Below are positions 35,158 through 43,478 of a stretch of DNA of 64,000 bases, piece by piece. This stretch comes from Polyangia bacterium (lineage in GTDB: Bacteria > Myxococcota_A > Polyangia > Nannocystales > Nannocystaceae), in NCBI GenBank assembly GCA_030424595.1, contig JAUHWG010000008.1:1-64000 (forward strand), in the 5' to 3' direction. Under the pieces are notes generated by a model that was not told where the DNA came from, searched no databases, and was given only the letters and a program-made list of their open reading frames with translations. The first letter of the stretch is position 1; every line of letters begins with the position of its first letter. A program made the position numbers and the translations under genes.

Positions 35158-35691
35158 CTACCCGAGCAGGCGGGTGTAGCTGGCGAGGGCGTCACCGCAG
35201 GCGGCCGCGCAGTTGCGGCAGGTCGGGTGCTTGGCGGCGTGGACCTCGCAGGCCTCCTGGCAGCGCGAGCAGACCTCGCGGGCGACGCCAGCCTGGGCCC
35301 GGAGCGAAGGCGACGCAGCGGCGGCGAGGGCCGAGAGCGCCTGGGTCACCGCGATCATGTCGGTGACGGCCTTGGTGCACTCGACCATCGACGTGTCGCC
35401 CTGCCCGAGCAGGACATGGCAGTGGGCCTGGCAGAGCTGCCCCTTCTCGATGCAGATCCGCGCGGCGGCGAGGAGGTCTTCGTCGGCGGCGACATGACCG
35501 GCATGGTTTGCGTGGTCGCCGTGGCCCGCGTGATCCTCCTTCGCCTTGGGCGGGTCCTCCTCCGCCGGGGTCGGCTTCGGGCGCGGCTTGGGCTCGACGG
35601 GCTTCACGACCCGACGCGGCGCGGCGATATCGTCACTGTTACAGGCGGTGAGGAGGGCGGAATTTCCGACGATGAAGTCACGGCGTCGCAT
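35158..35691 (-). CDS. Tat-exported Csp1-like four-helix copper storage protein
   Basis: 177 residues. M-R-R-R-D-F-I is a twin-arginine start and LLTAC a possible lipobox. A Pro/Lys-rich linker with H-A-G-H-G-D-H-A-N-H-A-G-H leads to a helical domain with ten Cys: ICIEKGQLCQAHCH, E-C-T-K, E-V-C-S-R-C-Q-E-A-C and PTCRNCAAAC. This Cys-lined four-helix pattern (DUF326) is that of Csp copper storage proteins, whose exported form Csp1 binds many Cu(I) ions inside the bundle. The His-rich linker may pick up copper first. A perfect 18-bp palindrome covers its promoter. Confidence 0.8.
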   Translation of the reverse strand: MRRRDFIVGNSALLTACNSDDIAAPRRVVKPVEPKPRPKPTPAEEDPPKAKEDHAGHGDHANHAGHVAADEDLLAAARICIEKGQLCQAHCHVLLGQGDTSMVECTKAVTDMIAVTQALSALAAAASPSLRAQAGVAREVCSRCQEACEVHAAKHPTCRNCAAACGDALASYTRLLG

Positions 35692-35692
35692 G

Positions 35693-35710
35693 TCCGTGAT
35701 TTATCACGGA
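35693..35710 (-). promoter_or_regulatory. 18-bp perfect palindrome over the copper-storage promoter
   Basis: TCCGTGAT-TT-ATCACGGA: 8-bp arms with a 2-nt centre, only 1 nt from the start codon. On the minus strand it contains ATAAAT, 7 nt before the ATG, the likely -10 of a leaderless transcript. A protein bound here would block transcription, so a metal-responsive repressor site is the simplest reading. The PknK-like gene starts divergently 190 nt away. Confidence 0.6.
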
Positions 35711-35888
35711 TCGCGATCGATGGAGAACGCCCGCGGAGAGGCGGACCCTCGCGCCCGACCCAGACTCGCCGTTTCAGGGCTCGCGGCGGTCGCATCGCTG
35801 TTCCTCGGCGGGAGAGGCTCGGTCGAGCGTCGCGGGGTGCCGATGTTCGACGGTCGAGCCGGCTCGAGCACAGGACCGTGAAGGGCGC

Positions 35889-35894
35889 TATTGT
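35889..35894 (+). promoter_or_regulatory. -10-like TATTGT box of the kinase-ATPase gene
   Basis: TATTGT ends 7 nt before ATG 35902 and there is no Shine-Dalgarno sequence, which fits leaderless transcription and supports this start over a GTG at 35878. Confidence 0.4.
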
Positions 35895-35901
35895 CTCGGT
35901 C

Positions 35902-38900
35902 ATGGATGGCAGCGCCTTCGCCGGTGATGAGCGCTACACGATCGTTCGGCGGATCGGCGCCGGCGGCTTCGGGGTCGTCTACGAGGCGATCGACGGGATG
36001 AGCGGCGAGCGGGTCGCGTTGAAGACCCTCCGCGATGTCCAGCCGGAGTCGCTCTACCGGCTCAAGCGCGAGTTCCGGGCGCTCGTCGACGTTGAGCACC
36101 CCAACCTCGTGTCGCTCTACGAGCTCGCGGTCACCGACGACGAGTGGTTCTTCACGATGGAGCTGATCGACGGGGTCGACCTCCTCGAGGCGGCGTCAGC
36201 GGCCGGCTCCCCGAGCGCGCCGACCCGCGACGTCACGCCCGTCGGAGGATCGAGCCGGAGCTCTCCGGAGATGGAGACGGGGCGTGTCGACGTCGAGCAG
36301 TTGACGATGCCGGTCGCCACCGCGCTCGCCTCGGATCGTCCCGCCCAGCGCCTGCGCCAGCGGCCCTTCGCCGACCCTGCTCGCCTGCGACCGCTGCTCC
36401 GACAGCTCGCCGAGGGGGTCGCGGCGCTGCACCGCTACGGCATGCTCCACCGCGATCTCAAGCCCTCCAACGTGCTCGTCAGCCGCGCGGGGCGGGTGGT
36501 GATCCTCGACTTCGGTCTGGTCGAGGAGACCCGTCAGCGCAGCCTCAACCCGCAGCTGCTCGGGACGATCGAGTACATGTCGCCGGAGCAGGCCGCGGGA
36601 GAGCCGGCGACGACCGCCTCCGACTGGTACAGCGTCGGCATCATCCTCTTCGAGGCGCTCAGCGGGCGGCTCCCCTTCGACGGTGCCTTGGTCGATCTGG
36701 TCAGCCGCAAGGTCAGCGAGGACCCGCCGGACATCGCCTCTCTGGTCGACGGGGTCCCGGAGGATCTCGCGACCCTCTGCACGCGCCTCTTGGCGCGCGA
36801 GCCCGACCAGCGCCCGGACGCAGCGGCGATCCTCGCGGTGCTCGGCGGCGACGCGAAGGAGGTCGCCGTGCCTGCCTCGGCCGAGGCCGAGGTCGGGCTC
36901 GTCGGCCGTGACGTCGAGCTCGACGCGCTCGCCCGGGCGGCCGCGCGCAGCCGCGACGGGACCGCGGTCGTCGTCGCGATCCACGGCCCGCCGGGGATCG
37001 GCAAGACCGCGCTCCTCGACGATTTCCTCGCCCGCCTCGCCGCGAGGGGGAGCTCGAGGCGAGCGCTGATCCTCCGCGGTCGTTGCTACGAGCGCGAGTC
37101 CGTGCCCTACAAGGCGATCGACTCGGTGATCGACGTCCTCGGGCGAGAGCTCCGCGGCCGCGAGCTCTCGGGCGCGAGCCTCCGCGACCTCCTGCCGAGC
37201 GCGATCAAGACCCTCGCTCGGCTCTTCCCGGTGCTCCGCCGGGTCGGGGCGATCGAGCGCAGCCAGGAGGAGGAGGGGGACGCCAAGCTCGACCCCGACG
37301 AGCTGCGTCAGCGGGGCTTCACGGCGCTCCGCGAGCTCCTCTGGGCGCTCGCCCGCGAGGCGCCGCTGGTCCTCTGCATCGACGATCTCCACTGGGGCGA
37401 CCGGGACTCGGCGGCGCTCCTGGCCTCGCTCCTCGCCGCCCCCTCGCCGCCGCCGCTGCTCCTCCTCGCCAGCTATCGCGACGAGGTCGTCGGCTCCGGC
37501 GACGCTCCCTGCGTGGAGCTCCTCGGCGAGCGCCTGCGACCGCGGGCCGACCTCGAGCGTCGCGAGCTGGTCCTCGGGCGCCTCTCGGACTCGACCGCGG
37601 AGGAGCTGGCGCGGCGCTTCCTCGCCGGGTCTGGGCGCGAGTCCGAGGCCGTCGCGCTCGCCCGCCAGGCGGAGGCCTTGCCGCTCAACATCGTCGAGCT
37701 CAGCCGGGTGTTGCGGGTCTTCGGCGACGGCTCGTCGGGGCGGGCGGAGCTCGACGCTCGCGGCTCGCTGGCCTCGCTCCTGGGGGCCTGCCTGGTCGAC
37801 CTCGAGGGGCCGACGCGGGCGCTCCTCGAGGTGCTGGTGATCGCCGGCAAGCCGGTGCTCAGCGGCCTCGCCCTGCGGGCCGCGGAGCTGCGCGAGGGGG
37901 GGCGGGCCGCCGTCGCGGAGCTCCGCCGGCAGCACCTCATCCGCGCCGACGGGAAGCGCCTGGAGCCCGCCCACGAGTGGGTGCGGACCGCGGTGCTCCG
38001 CGATCTCGAGGCGGAGCGCGAGATCTCCCTCCACCGCCGCCTCGCGGAGGCCTACGCGGAGGAGGAGCTGGTCGACGTCGACGCCCTCGCGGTCCACTAC
38101 GCGGCCGCCGGTGAGCTCCAGCGCGCGGCCTCCTTCGCCGTGACGGCGGCTGAGCGGGCTGCGCTGGCGCTCGCCTTTGATCGCGCCGTGGAGCTCTATC
38201 GGACGGCGATGCTCGGCGAGGTCGAAGGTCGACGACGGGCGATGATCCTCGCGGCCTTGGGCGACGCGCTCGTCAGCGCCGGTCGCGGGGCGGAGGCGGC
38301 GGAGGCGTTCCTCGGCGCCGCAGAGTGGTCCGCGACCGAGGGGATGGATCCCGATCGGGCCCTCGACCTCCGGCGCCGGGCGGGCTTTGAGCTCCTCCGC
38401 AGCGGCCACGTCGACGAGGGCGTGGGGGTGCTCCAGCGGGTCTTGGAGGAGGTCGGGATGCGCCTCGCGGATCGTCCGTGGCGGGCGCTCGCCTCGCTGC
38501 TCCGCCATCGCCTCGCGCTCCGGGTCCGGGGGCTCAGCTTTCGCGAGCGGCCGGTCGCGCTCCAGGACGCCGAGCTCCTCCGTCGGGCCGACGTCGCCTG
38601 GTCGATCGGCGCGTCGGGGCTCGGGATGGTCGATGATCTCGCCGCCGGCGAGTTTCAGAGCCTCGCCTTGCGTCTGGCCCTTCGTTCAGGTGAGCCCTCG
38701 CGGGTGCTCCGGGCGCTCGCCGGCGAGATCGCCTTCTCTGCGGTCCGCGGCAGCGCCAACGAGCGCCGGACCGCCAGCCTGCTGCACACCGCGCGGACCC
38801 TCGCGGAGCGCCTGGATCAGCCGGAGCTGCGGGGGATGCTGTCGATGACCGGGGGGATCGCCGCCTACCTCCAGGGCCGCTTCGTCGAGGCCGCCGAGGG

Positions 38901-39711
38901 CACGGCGCGGGCGGAGCGGCTCCTCCGGGGGCCGAGCGCCGCCTGGGATCGGGTCAACGCGCTCCTGTGGGGGATCCAGGCCGAGGTCTACCGCGGTCAT
39001 CTCGCGGCGGTCGGCGAGCGCTTGCCCGGGCTCCTCCGGGACGCTGAGCGGCGCGGCGACATCTACCTCCAGGCCTCGCTGTGGACCTGCCCGAGCCGGC
39101 TGTGGTGGCTCGCGGAGGATCGGCCAGATGAGGCCGTCGCCGGGGTCGGCGCGGCGATCGAGCGCTGGTCGACCCGCGGCTATCAGGTGCAGCACTACTG
39201 GCAGCTCTGCGCCCTCGCCGAGATCGATCTCTACCGGGGCGACGCCGGGGCGGCGCTGTCGAGGGTGTCGAGGCAGTGGCATCGGCTGCGAAAGCTGACG
39301 CGGATCCAGTTCGTCGCGATCGAGGCCTCGTTCCTCCGCGGCCGGGTCGCCCTTGCCAGCGGTCTCACCCCCGCGCTGCGTCGGCAGGTGGTCCGCGACG
39401 CCAGGCGGATCGAGCGTGAGGGGGCGGCCTGGGGGCTCGGCCTCGCGGCCCTCCTGCGCGGGGCGCTGGCCCTGAGCGATGGCGATCGCCGGGGGGCGGG
39501 TCATCGCTTGGCGGAGGCGATCGCCGGCTTTGAGGCCGCCGACATGGACCTCTACGCGGCGGTCGCCCGTCATCGTCGGGGCGAGGTGATCGGCGGCGAG
39601 GCGGGCGAGGCTCAGCGGACGATCGCTCGGACATGGCTGCAAGGGCAGGGGGTGCGGAACCTCGGGCGACTCCTCGGCGCGCTCGCCCCGGGCTTTGACA
39701 GCGCCTCGTAG
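35902..39711 (+). CDS. PknK-like Ser/Thr kinase fused to AAA+ ATPase and TPR-like region
   Basis: 1269 residues. Kinase: G-A-G-G-F-G loop, Lys41, H-R-D-L-K-P-S-N (Asp185), D-F-G (203), T-I-E-Y-M-S-P-E. A 55-residue Ser/Thr/Pro-rich insertion (about 100-155) separates the hinge from the next helix. ATPase: Walker A H-G-P-P-G-I-G-K-T (Lys368), Walker B L-C-I-D-D-L-H-W-G-D (Asp494/495). From about residue 720 the chain is Ala/Leu/Arg-rich helical repeats, as in TPR signalling ATPases. The layout matches PknK proteins common in myxobacteria: cytoplasmic regulators that relay protein interaction to kinase output. No DNA-binding domain is seen at the C-terminus. Confidence 0.9.
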   Translation: MDGSAFAGDERYTIVRRIGAGGFGVVYEAIDGMSGERVALKTLRDVQPESLYRLKREFRALVDVEHPNLVSLYELAVTDDEWFFTMELIDGVDLLEAASAAGSPSAPTRDVTPVGGSSRSSPEMETGRVDVEQLTMPVATALASDRPAQRLRQRPFADPARLRPLLRQLAEGVAALHRYGMLHRDLKPSNVLVSRAGRVVILDFGLVEETRQRSLNPQLLGTIEYMSPEQAAGEPATTASDWYSVGIILFEALSGRLPFDGALVDLVSRKVSEDPPDIASLVDGVPEDLATLCTRLLAREPDQRPDAAAILAVLGGDAKEVAVPASAEAEVGLVGRDVELDALARAAARSRDGTAVVVAIHGPPGIGKTALLDDFLARLAARGSSRRALILRGRCYERESVPYKAIDSVIDVLGRELRGRELSGASLRDLLPSAIKTLARLFPVLRRVGAIERSQEEEGDAKLDPDELRQRGFTALRELLWALAREAPLVLCIDDLHWGDRDSAALLASLLAAPSPPPLLLLASYRDEVVGSGDAPCVELLGERLRPRADLERRELVLGRLSDSTAEELARRFLAGSGRESEAVALARQAEALPLNIVELSRVLRVFGDGSSGRAELDARGSLASLLGACLVDLEGPTRALLEVLVIAGKPVLSGLALRAAELREGGRAAVAELRRQHLIRADGKRLEPAHEWVRTAVLRDLEAEREISLHRRLAEAYAEEELVDVDALAVHYAAAGELQRAASFAVTAAERAALALAFDRAVELYRTAMLGEVEGRRRAMILAALGDALVSAGRGAEAAEAFLGAAEWSATEGMDPDRALDLRRRAGFELLRSGHVDEGVGVLQRVLEEVGMRLADRPWRALASLLRHRLALRVRGLSFRERPVALQDAELLRRADVAWSIGASGLGMVDDLAAGEFQSLALRLALRSGEPSRVLRALAGEIAFSAVRGSANERRTASLLHTARTLAERLDQPELRGMLSMTGGIAAYLQGRFVEAAEGTARAERLLRGPSAAWDRVNALLWGIQAEVYRGHLAAVGERLPGLLRDAERRGDIYLQASLWTCPSRLWWLAEDRPDEAVAGVGAAIERWSTRGYQVQHYWQLCALAEIDLYRGDAGAALSRVSRQWHRLRKLTRIQFVAIEASFLRGRVALASGLTPALRRQVVRDARRIEREGAAWGLGLAALLRGALALSDGDRRGAGHRLAEAIAGFEAADMDLYAAVARHRRGEVIGGEAGEAQRTIARTWLQGQGVRNLGRLLGALAPGFDSAS

Positions 39712-39837
39712 GCGGCTGTGGCCCGCTCCCGCGGGACCGAGAGCGCCGCCTCTGAGGCCAGCTCGGGCGGCGATCGCCTCGCGCCGAGAGGACGCACGCC
39801 CGACGCCTCGCGGGGCGCCGAGCCTGCGCGCTGCGCC

Positions 39838-41559
39838 TCAGGCGTGGAGCTTGTCGAGCTCGTCGAGGAGCGAGCCCGGGTTGAAGGGCTTTTGTAGGAA
39901 GGCGGTGTGCGGTCCGCTGACGAGCTCTGGAGGGAGGGTCTCGTGGCTGTAGCCGCTGGTCAGGAGAACGGGCATTTCGGGGGTCAGCTTGCGCAGGGCA
40001 CAGAGCGCCTCCTGACCGCTGACACGCGGCATCGTCAGGTCGAGCACGACGGCGACAAGCTCGGCTCTGTGGGCCCGGAAGAGCTCCAGCGCCTCGTGAC
40101 CGTCGCCGGCCTCGAAGACCCTGTAGCCGCCGCGTTCGAGGATCCTCCGGGTCACGGCGCGGACCAAGACCTCGTCGTCGGCGATCAGGATAGCCCCGCT
40201 GCGCTGGGGTCGCCTGGCGGGGGTGGGCGGCAGCGTAGCCTCGGGCGTCGCCGCCTCGGCGCTGGCCGGCAAGAGGATCGTGATCCGGGTCCCGCGCGTT
40301 CTCTCGCTGATGACCTCGATCGCTCCGCGGTGAGAGCTGACGATCCCTAACACGACCGCGAGCCCGAGGCCGCGCCCCTCGGTCTTGGTCGTGAAGAAGG
40401 GATCAAAGAGGTGCTCCTTCGCGGTCGCGTCCATGCCGGGGCCGTCGTCGGCGACGGTCAGGGCGATGTAGTGGCCGGGCCCCAAGCGCTCCCCCAGGAG
40501 GAACTCGCTGACGTCGTAGGCGGGCAGGGAGACCCTCGCGGTCCCGACCGTGACGCTGCCGTGGCCGGCAGAGGTCGCCTCGGCGGCGTTGGTCATCAGG
40601 TTCATCACGACCCGCTGGAGGCCGGCCGGATCTCCGAGCACCGCGGGCGAGGTCGGGTCGAGCGGGAGGTCGATGGGGACGGGCTCCGTCGAGGCGGCGG
40701 AGAGGAGCTGGGCGGTCTCGCGGACCAGGGCGTTGAGGTCCACCGGGGCGCTCCTCAGGGTGGCTCGCCCGGAGTAGGCGAGCATCTCCTTGGCGAGCTC
40801 CGCGGCGCGGGTCGAGGCGGCGCGAATGTCCTCGATGAGCGGTCGCAGCGGCGCGTCCTCGGCGAGCTCCTCCAGCGCCAGGCTGGCGTTGCCGAGGATC
40901 CCGACCAGCAGGTTGTTGAAGTCATGGGCGATCCCGCCGGCGAGCAGGCCCATGCTCTTGAGCTTCTGCGCCTGACGCAGCTGACCCTCGAGGCGCTGGG
41001 CCTTGAGCTTTTGCTGGTGGTGCTCGTCGGCCTCGATCGCCAAGCCGACGAAGTCGGCGAAGGTCCCCGCGAGGTTCATCTCGTCGGCGGACCAGGGCCG
41101 CGGTTCGCCGCAGTGCTCGTTGCAGACGACGCCGATCATCTGCCCGCGGATCCGGATCGGCGCGTCGAGCATCGACGTGATCGAGTGGGGCTTGAGGTAG
41201 ACGTCGCGGAACTCCGAGGTCCTCGGGTCGTTGCACGCGTCGACCGCGGCGATCGCCCGCTCATGCTCGAGCGCCGCGAAGTAGCGCGGTGTCGTGCCGG
41301 CGGAGAGGTGGAGGTCGCTCGAGTGCTCGCCGGTGCTCCCGTCGAAGAGATCGACGCAGGACAGGTTGGCGCGGCTCTCATCGTAGAGCCACACCCCGCA
41401 GCGGACGACCTGAAGGGCGGTGGCGGCGGCCTCGGTGATCTCGCGCAGGGCGCTGTGGAGATCGCCCTGGGCCCGGCCGATCCGCTTCGCCAGGGCGACG
41501 AGCAGGCGCGACTGTACGTGGCTCCGATCGAACTTGGCCGTGGGTTCTCGGTCGGGCAT
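39838..41559 (-). CDS. hybrid histidine kinase GAF-HisKA-HATPase-REC
   Basis: 573 residues, soluble. A GAF domain (about 20-175) holds C-G-V-W-L-Y-D-E and a M-L-D-A-P-I-R strand. A coiled coil precedes G-G-I-A-H-D-F-N-N-L-L with His212, the N-box V-V-M-N-L-M-T-N-A-A-E-A, D-D-G-P-G-M-D and G-R-G-L-G-L-A. The receiver at the C-terminus has I-A-D-D-E, V-V-L-D-L-T-M-P (phosphoryl Asp near 503), L-T-S-G-Y and L-Q-K-P-F. It lacks membrane helices, so it senses a cytoplasmic signal. TAAGCT (41570-41575) 10 nt upstream is a possible -10. Its partner regulator is not in the window. Confidence 0.9.
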   Translation of the reverse strand: MPDREPTAKFDRSHVQSRLLVALAKRIGRAQGDLHSALREITEAAATALQVVRCGVWLYDESRANLSCVDLFDGSTGEHSSDLHLSAGTTPRYFAALEHERAIAAVDACNDPRTSEFRDVYLKPHSITSMLDAPIRIRGQMIGVVCNEHCGEPRPWSADEMNLAGTFADFVGLAIEADEHHQQKLKAQRLEGQLRQAQKLKSMGLLAGGIAHDFNNLLVGILGNASLALEELAEDAPLRPLIEDIRAASTRAAELAKEMLAYSGRATLRSAPVDLNALVRETAQLLSAASTEPVPIDLPLDPTSPAVLGDPAGLQRVVMNLMTNAAEATSAGHGSVTVGTARVSLPAYDVSEFLLGERLGPGHYIALTVADDGPGMDATAKEHLFDPFFTTKTEGRGLGLAVVLGIVSSHRGAIEVISERTRGTRITILLPASAEAATPEATLPPTPARRPQRSGAILIADDEVLVRAVTRRILERGGYRVFEAGDGHEALELFRAHRAELVAVVLDLTMPRVSGQEALCALRKLTPEMPVLLTSGYSHETLPPELVSGPHTAFLQKPFNPGSLLDELDKLHA

Positions 41560-41675
41560 CGCAGCCCTCAGCTTAGCCTCGGCGCTCGCCCAGATAGAAG
41601 CGCTCTCGACCCTCCGGCCGCGAAAGCCCGAGCGTCGGGGTCGCGAGGTCGACTCTCGCCGCGGATCGACCCGTC

Positions 41676-41709
41676 AAAAAAAACGGCCCCGAGCAGTGCT
41701 AGGGGCCGT
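41676..41709 (-). terminator. intrinsic terminator of tRNA-Gly
   Basis: On the minus strand ACGGCCCC pairs perfectly with GGGGCCGT (41709-41702 with 41690-41683) and is followed by eight T. It begins 5 nt after the tRNA 3' end and is the only textbook Rho-independent terminator seen in the window. Confidence 0.9.
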
Positions 41710-41714
41710 GTGGT

Positions 41715-41787
41715 AGCGGGAAACGGGGTTCGAACCCGCGACATCCAGCTTGGGAAGCTGACACTCTACCAACTGAGTTATTCCCGC
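41715..41787 (-). tRNA. tRNA-Gly(CCC)
   Basis: The 73-nt minus-strand sequence folds as a cloverleaf: acceptor GCGGGAA with TTCCCGC, D arm AACTCAGTTGGTAGAGT, anticodon stem TCAGC/GCTGG with loop TTCCCAA (anticodon CCC) and T arm GCGGGTTCGAACCCCGT. The discriminator is T and CCA is not encoded directly after it (ACCA one base later). It is single, with its own promoter and terminator. It reads GGG codons. Confidence 0.95.
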
Positions 41788-41797
41788 GTGGCCAGAT

Positions 41798-41827
41798 CGT
41801 CTAGCATGGGGGTCCCAGGGGGTGCAA
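41798..41827 (-). promoter_or_regulatory. tRNA-Gly promoter
   Basis: TTGCAC (41827-41822), 18-nt spacer, TAGACG (41803-41798), then 10 nt to the tRNA 5' end. Position and spacing are right for a housekeeping sigma factor. Confidence 0.6.
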
Positions 41828-41938
41828 GCGTCCTGCGCAAGGGCGGCACAGAGGGCGTCAGGAGGCCGCAGACGCCGATCTCTCGCCGCTCCGTGGGGGT
41901 TGTGGCCGGCGGTCCGGCGGCCGTGGCATGGTGATCCT

Positions 41939-42565
41939 GTGGACCCGGAGAGATCCAAGAGCGAGCTGCGGGCGGCGCTCCTCCAACGTCGCGCGACGGC
42001 CAGCCCCGGGTCGATCCGCTCCCGGTCGCAGCGCCTGACGACGCGCCTCTTGGGGCTCCGCGAGTGGCGCGACGCCGCCGGTGTGGCCGCCTTTGTCGGG
42101 GTCGGCGGCGAGCCAGAGACCTGGGCCCTCCTCAGCGCGACGCTCGGCGCCGGCAAGCGCCTGGCCCTGCCGCGGGTGTGCAGGCGTCCCCCCGAGGGCG
42201 GGCGCTCGCGCCTCGACTTCATCCTCGTCGATGATCTCGCCTCCCTCGTGCGTGGTCCTTTCGGCCTCTGGGAGCCGGCGCCGGAGCTCCGCGAGGGCCG
42301 GCGGGCGGCGAGCCCCGGCGCAGCGCTGGGGATCGACCTCGTCCTCGTCCCCGGGGTCGGCTTTGACCGTCAAGGGCGGCGCCTGGGCTTCGGCAAGGGC
42401 TACTACGATCGTGCGCTCGGACCTCTCCGTGAGCTCGACTCCCCGCGGCGGATCGGGATCTGCTTCGCCGACGCGCTGGATCCCGAGGAGGGGCCGATCC
42501 CCACCGCCGACCACGACGTCGCGGTGCACGGGGTCCTCTGCGAGGACGCGCTCATCCGCTGCTGA
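41939..42565 (+). CDS. 5-formyltetrahydrofolate cyclo-ligase
   Basis: 208 residues from a GTG. K-S-E-L-R-A-A-L-L-Q-R-R begins the family's first helix. The signature is P-G-V-G-F-D-R-Q-G-R-R-L-G-F-G-K-G-Y-Y-D-R near residue 140, where GFGKGYYD binds ATP and folate. It converts 5-formyl-THF to 5,10-methenyl-THF with ATP, recycling the inhibitor form of folate. The expected length is about 190-200. CATGGT (41927-41932) lies 6 nt upstream and may be its -10. It is divergent from the tRNA gene. Confidence 0.9.
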   Translation: MDPERSKSELRAALLQRRATASPGSIRSRSQRLTTRLLGLREWRDAAGVAAFVGVGGEPETWALLSATLGAGKRLALPRVCRRPPEGGRSRLDFILVDDLASLVRGPFGLWEPAPELREGRRAASPGAALGIDLVLVPGVGFDRQGRRLGFGKGYYDRALGPLRELDSPRRIGICFADALDPEEGPIPTADHDVAVHGVLCEDALIRC

Positions 42566-42586
42566 GGAGCGGGGGCCAACGTCCGT

Positions 42587-43408
42587 CTAGGGGACCGGGC
42601 GCGCAGCCGCGCTGGGGACCTCCGCGAGCGATCGGCTGACGGCGTCGGCGACCATCGTCGCGAGGGTCGCGAGGGTCGCCTCGCCCTCGCTCGCGCTCGC
42701 GCCCGCAGGGGCGCCGCAGTAGGCCTGATCCATCCCGCAGTCGGCGAAGCCGCTGGCGCCGGCGCGGATGTGATCGACGAGGTCGACGTTGTGGACCGGC
42801 AGGGCGTCGGCGACCGAGCGGCGGACGAGGTCGGGGCGGAGCGCGAGCATCAGGCTGGTCTCGTACTGACCGGCGTGGCACGAGCCGCTCTTGAACTCCT
42901 CGGTGAGCTGGGCGGCGTTGGCCCGCCGGGTCTTGTCGGGGAAGACCAGCGGCTCCTCGAGCTCCGCGGCGTAGCGCCGGGCGACCCGGCGGAGGACGGC
43001 GATGTGGCCGGGCTCTAGGTGGGCGGTGACCATGACGACCCGGTCAAAGCCCATCGTCTTCGCCGCGCGGCAGGTGTCAAAGACCAGGTTGAACGCGGTC
43101 GACTCGGCGATCGAGGTCGAGCCCTTGAAGTCCTTGGCCCACTCGGTCACCGCGTAGTGGATCGTCGGCAGGACGACGGCCGTGATCCCGCGGGCGGCGA
43201 TCGCCGCTCCGGCGCGCTCGGCCATCCCCTCGGAGATGATGCTGTCGGTCGCGAGCGGCAGGTGCGGTCCGTGGGCCTCGGTGCTGCCGACCGGGAGGAT
43301 CGCGACGCAGGGGCGGGGCGCGGCGAGGAGAGCTTCGACGTCGGTGTAGGTGAGCTCGCTGAGGCGCTCGCAGCGGGCCGTGGGCTCTTGGTTGTCAGCT
43401 CGGGTCAT
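42587..43408 (-). CDS. creatininase-family amidohydrolase
   Basis: 273 residues. L-P-V-G-S-T-E-A-H-G-P-H-L-P-L-A-T-D (residues 38-55) holds the Glu, His and Asp ligands of the two-metal site; V-V-M-V-T-A-H and S-C-H-A-G-Q-Y-E-T-S supply further ligands. The family opens lactams or cleaves formamides (creatininase, ArfB, MftE). No mycofactocin or riboflavin genes lie nearby. It is followed after 70 nt upstream on the same strand by the benzoate-CoA-ligase-like gene, so both probably act on one substrate. GGAG, 7 nt upstream, is the ribosome site. Confidence 0.85.
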   Translation of the reverse strand: MTRADNQEPTARCERLSELTYTDVEALLAAPRPCVAILPVGSTEAHGPHLPLATDSIISEGMAERAGAAIAARGITAVVLPTIHYAVTEWAKDFKGSTSIAESTAFNLVFDTCRAAKTMGFDRVVMVTAHLEPGHIAVLRRVARRYAAELEEPLVFPDKTRRANAAQLTEEFKSGSCHAGQYETSLMLALRPDLVRRSVADALPVHNVDLVDHIRAGASGFADCGMDQAYCGAPAGASASEGEATLATLATMVADAVSRSLAEVPSAAARPVP

Positions 43409-43478
43409 CGAGGCGCTCCGTAGGCTGGTGGTGGGTCGCGTAGGCGGGCAGGGGGGGAGAGGAGGGGGCAGGGCGAGG

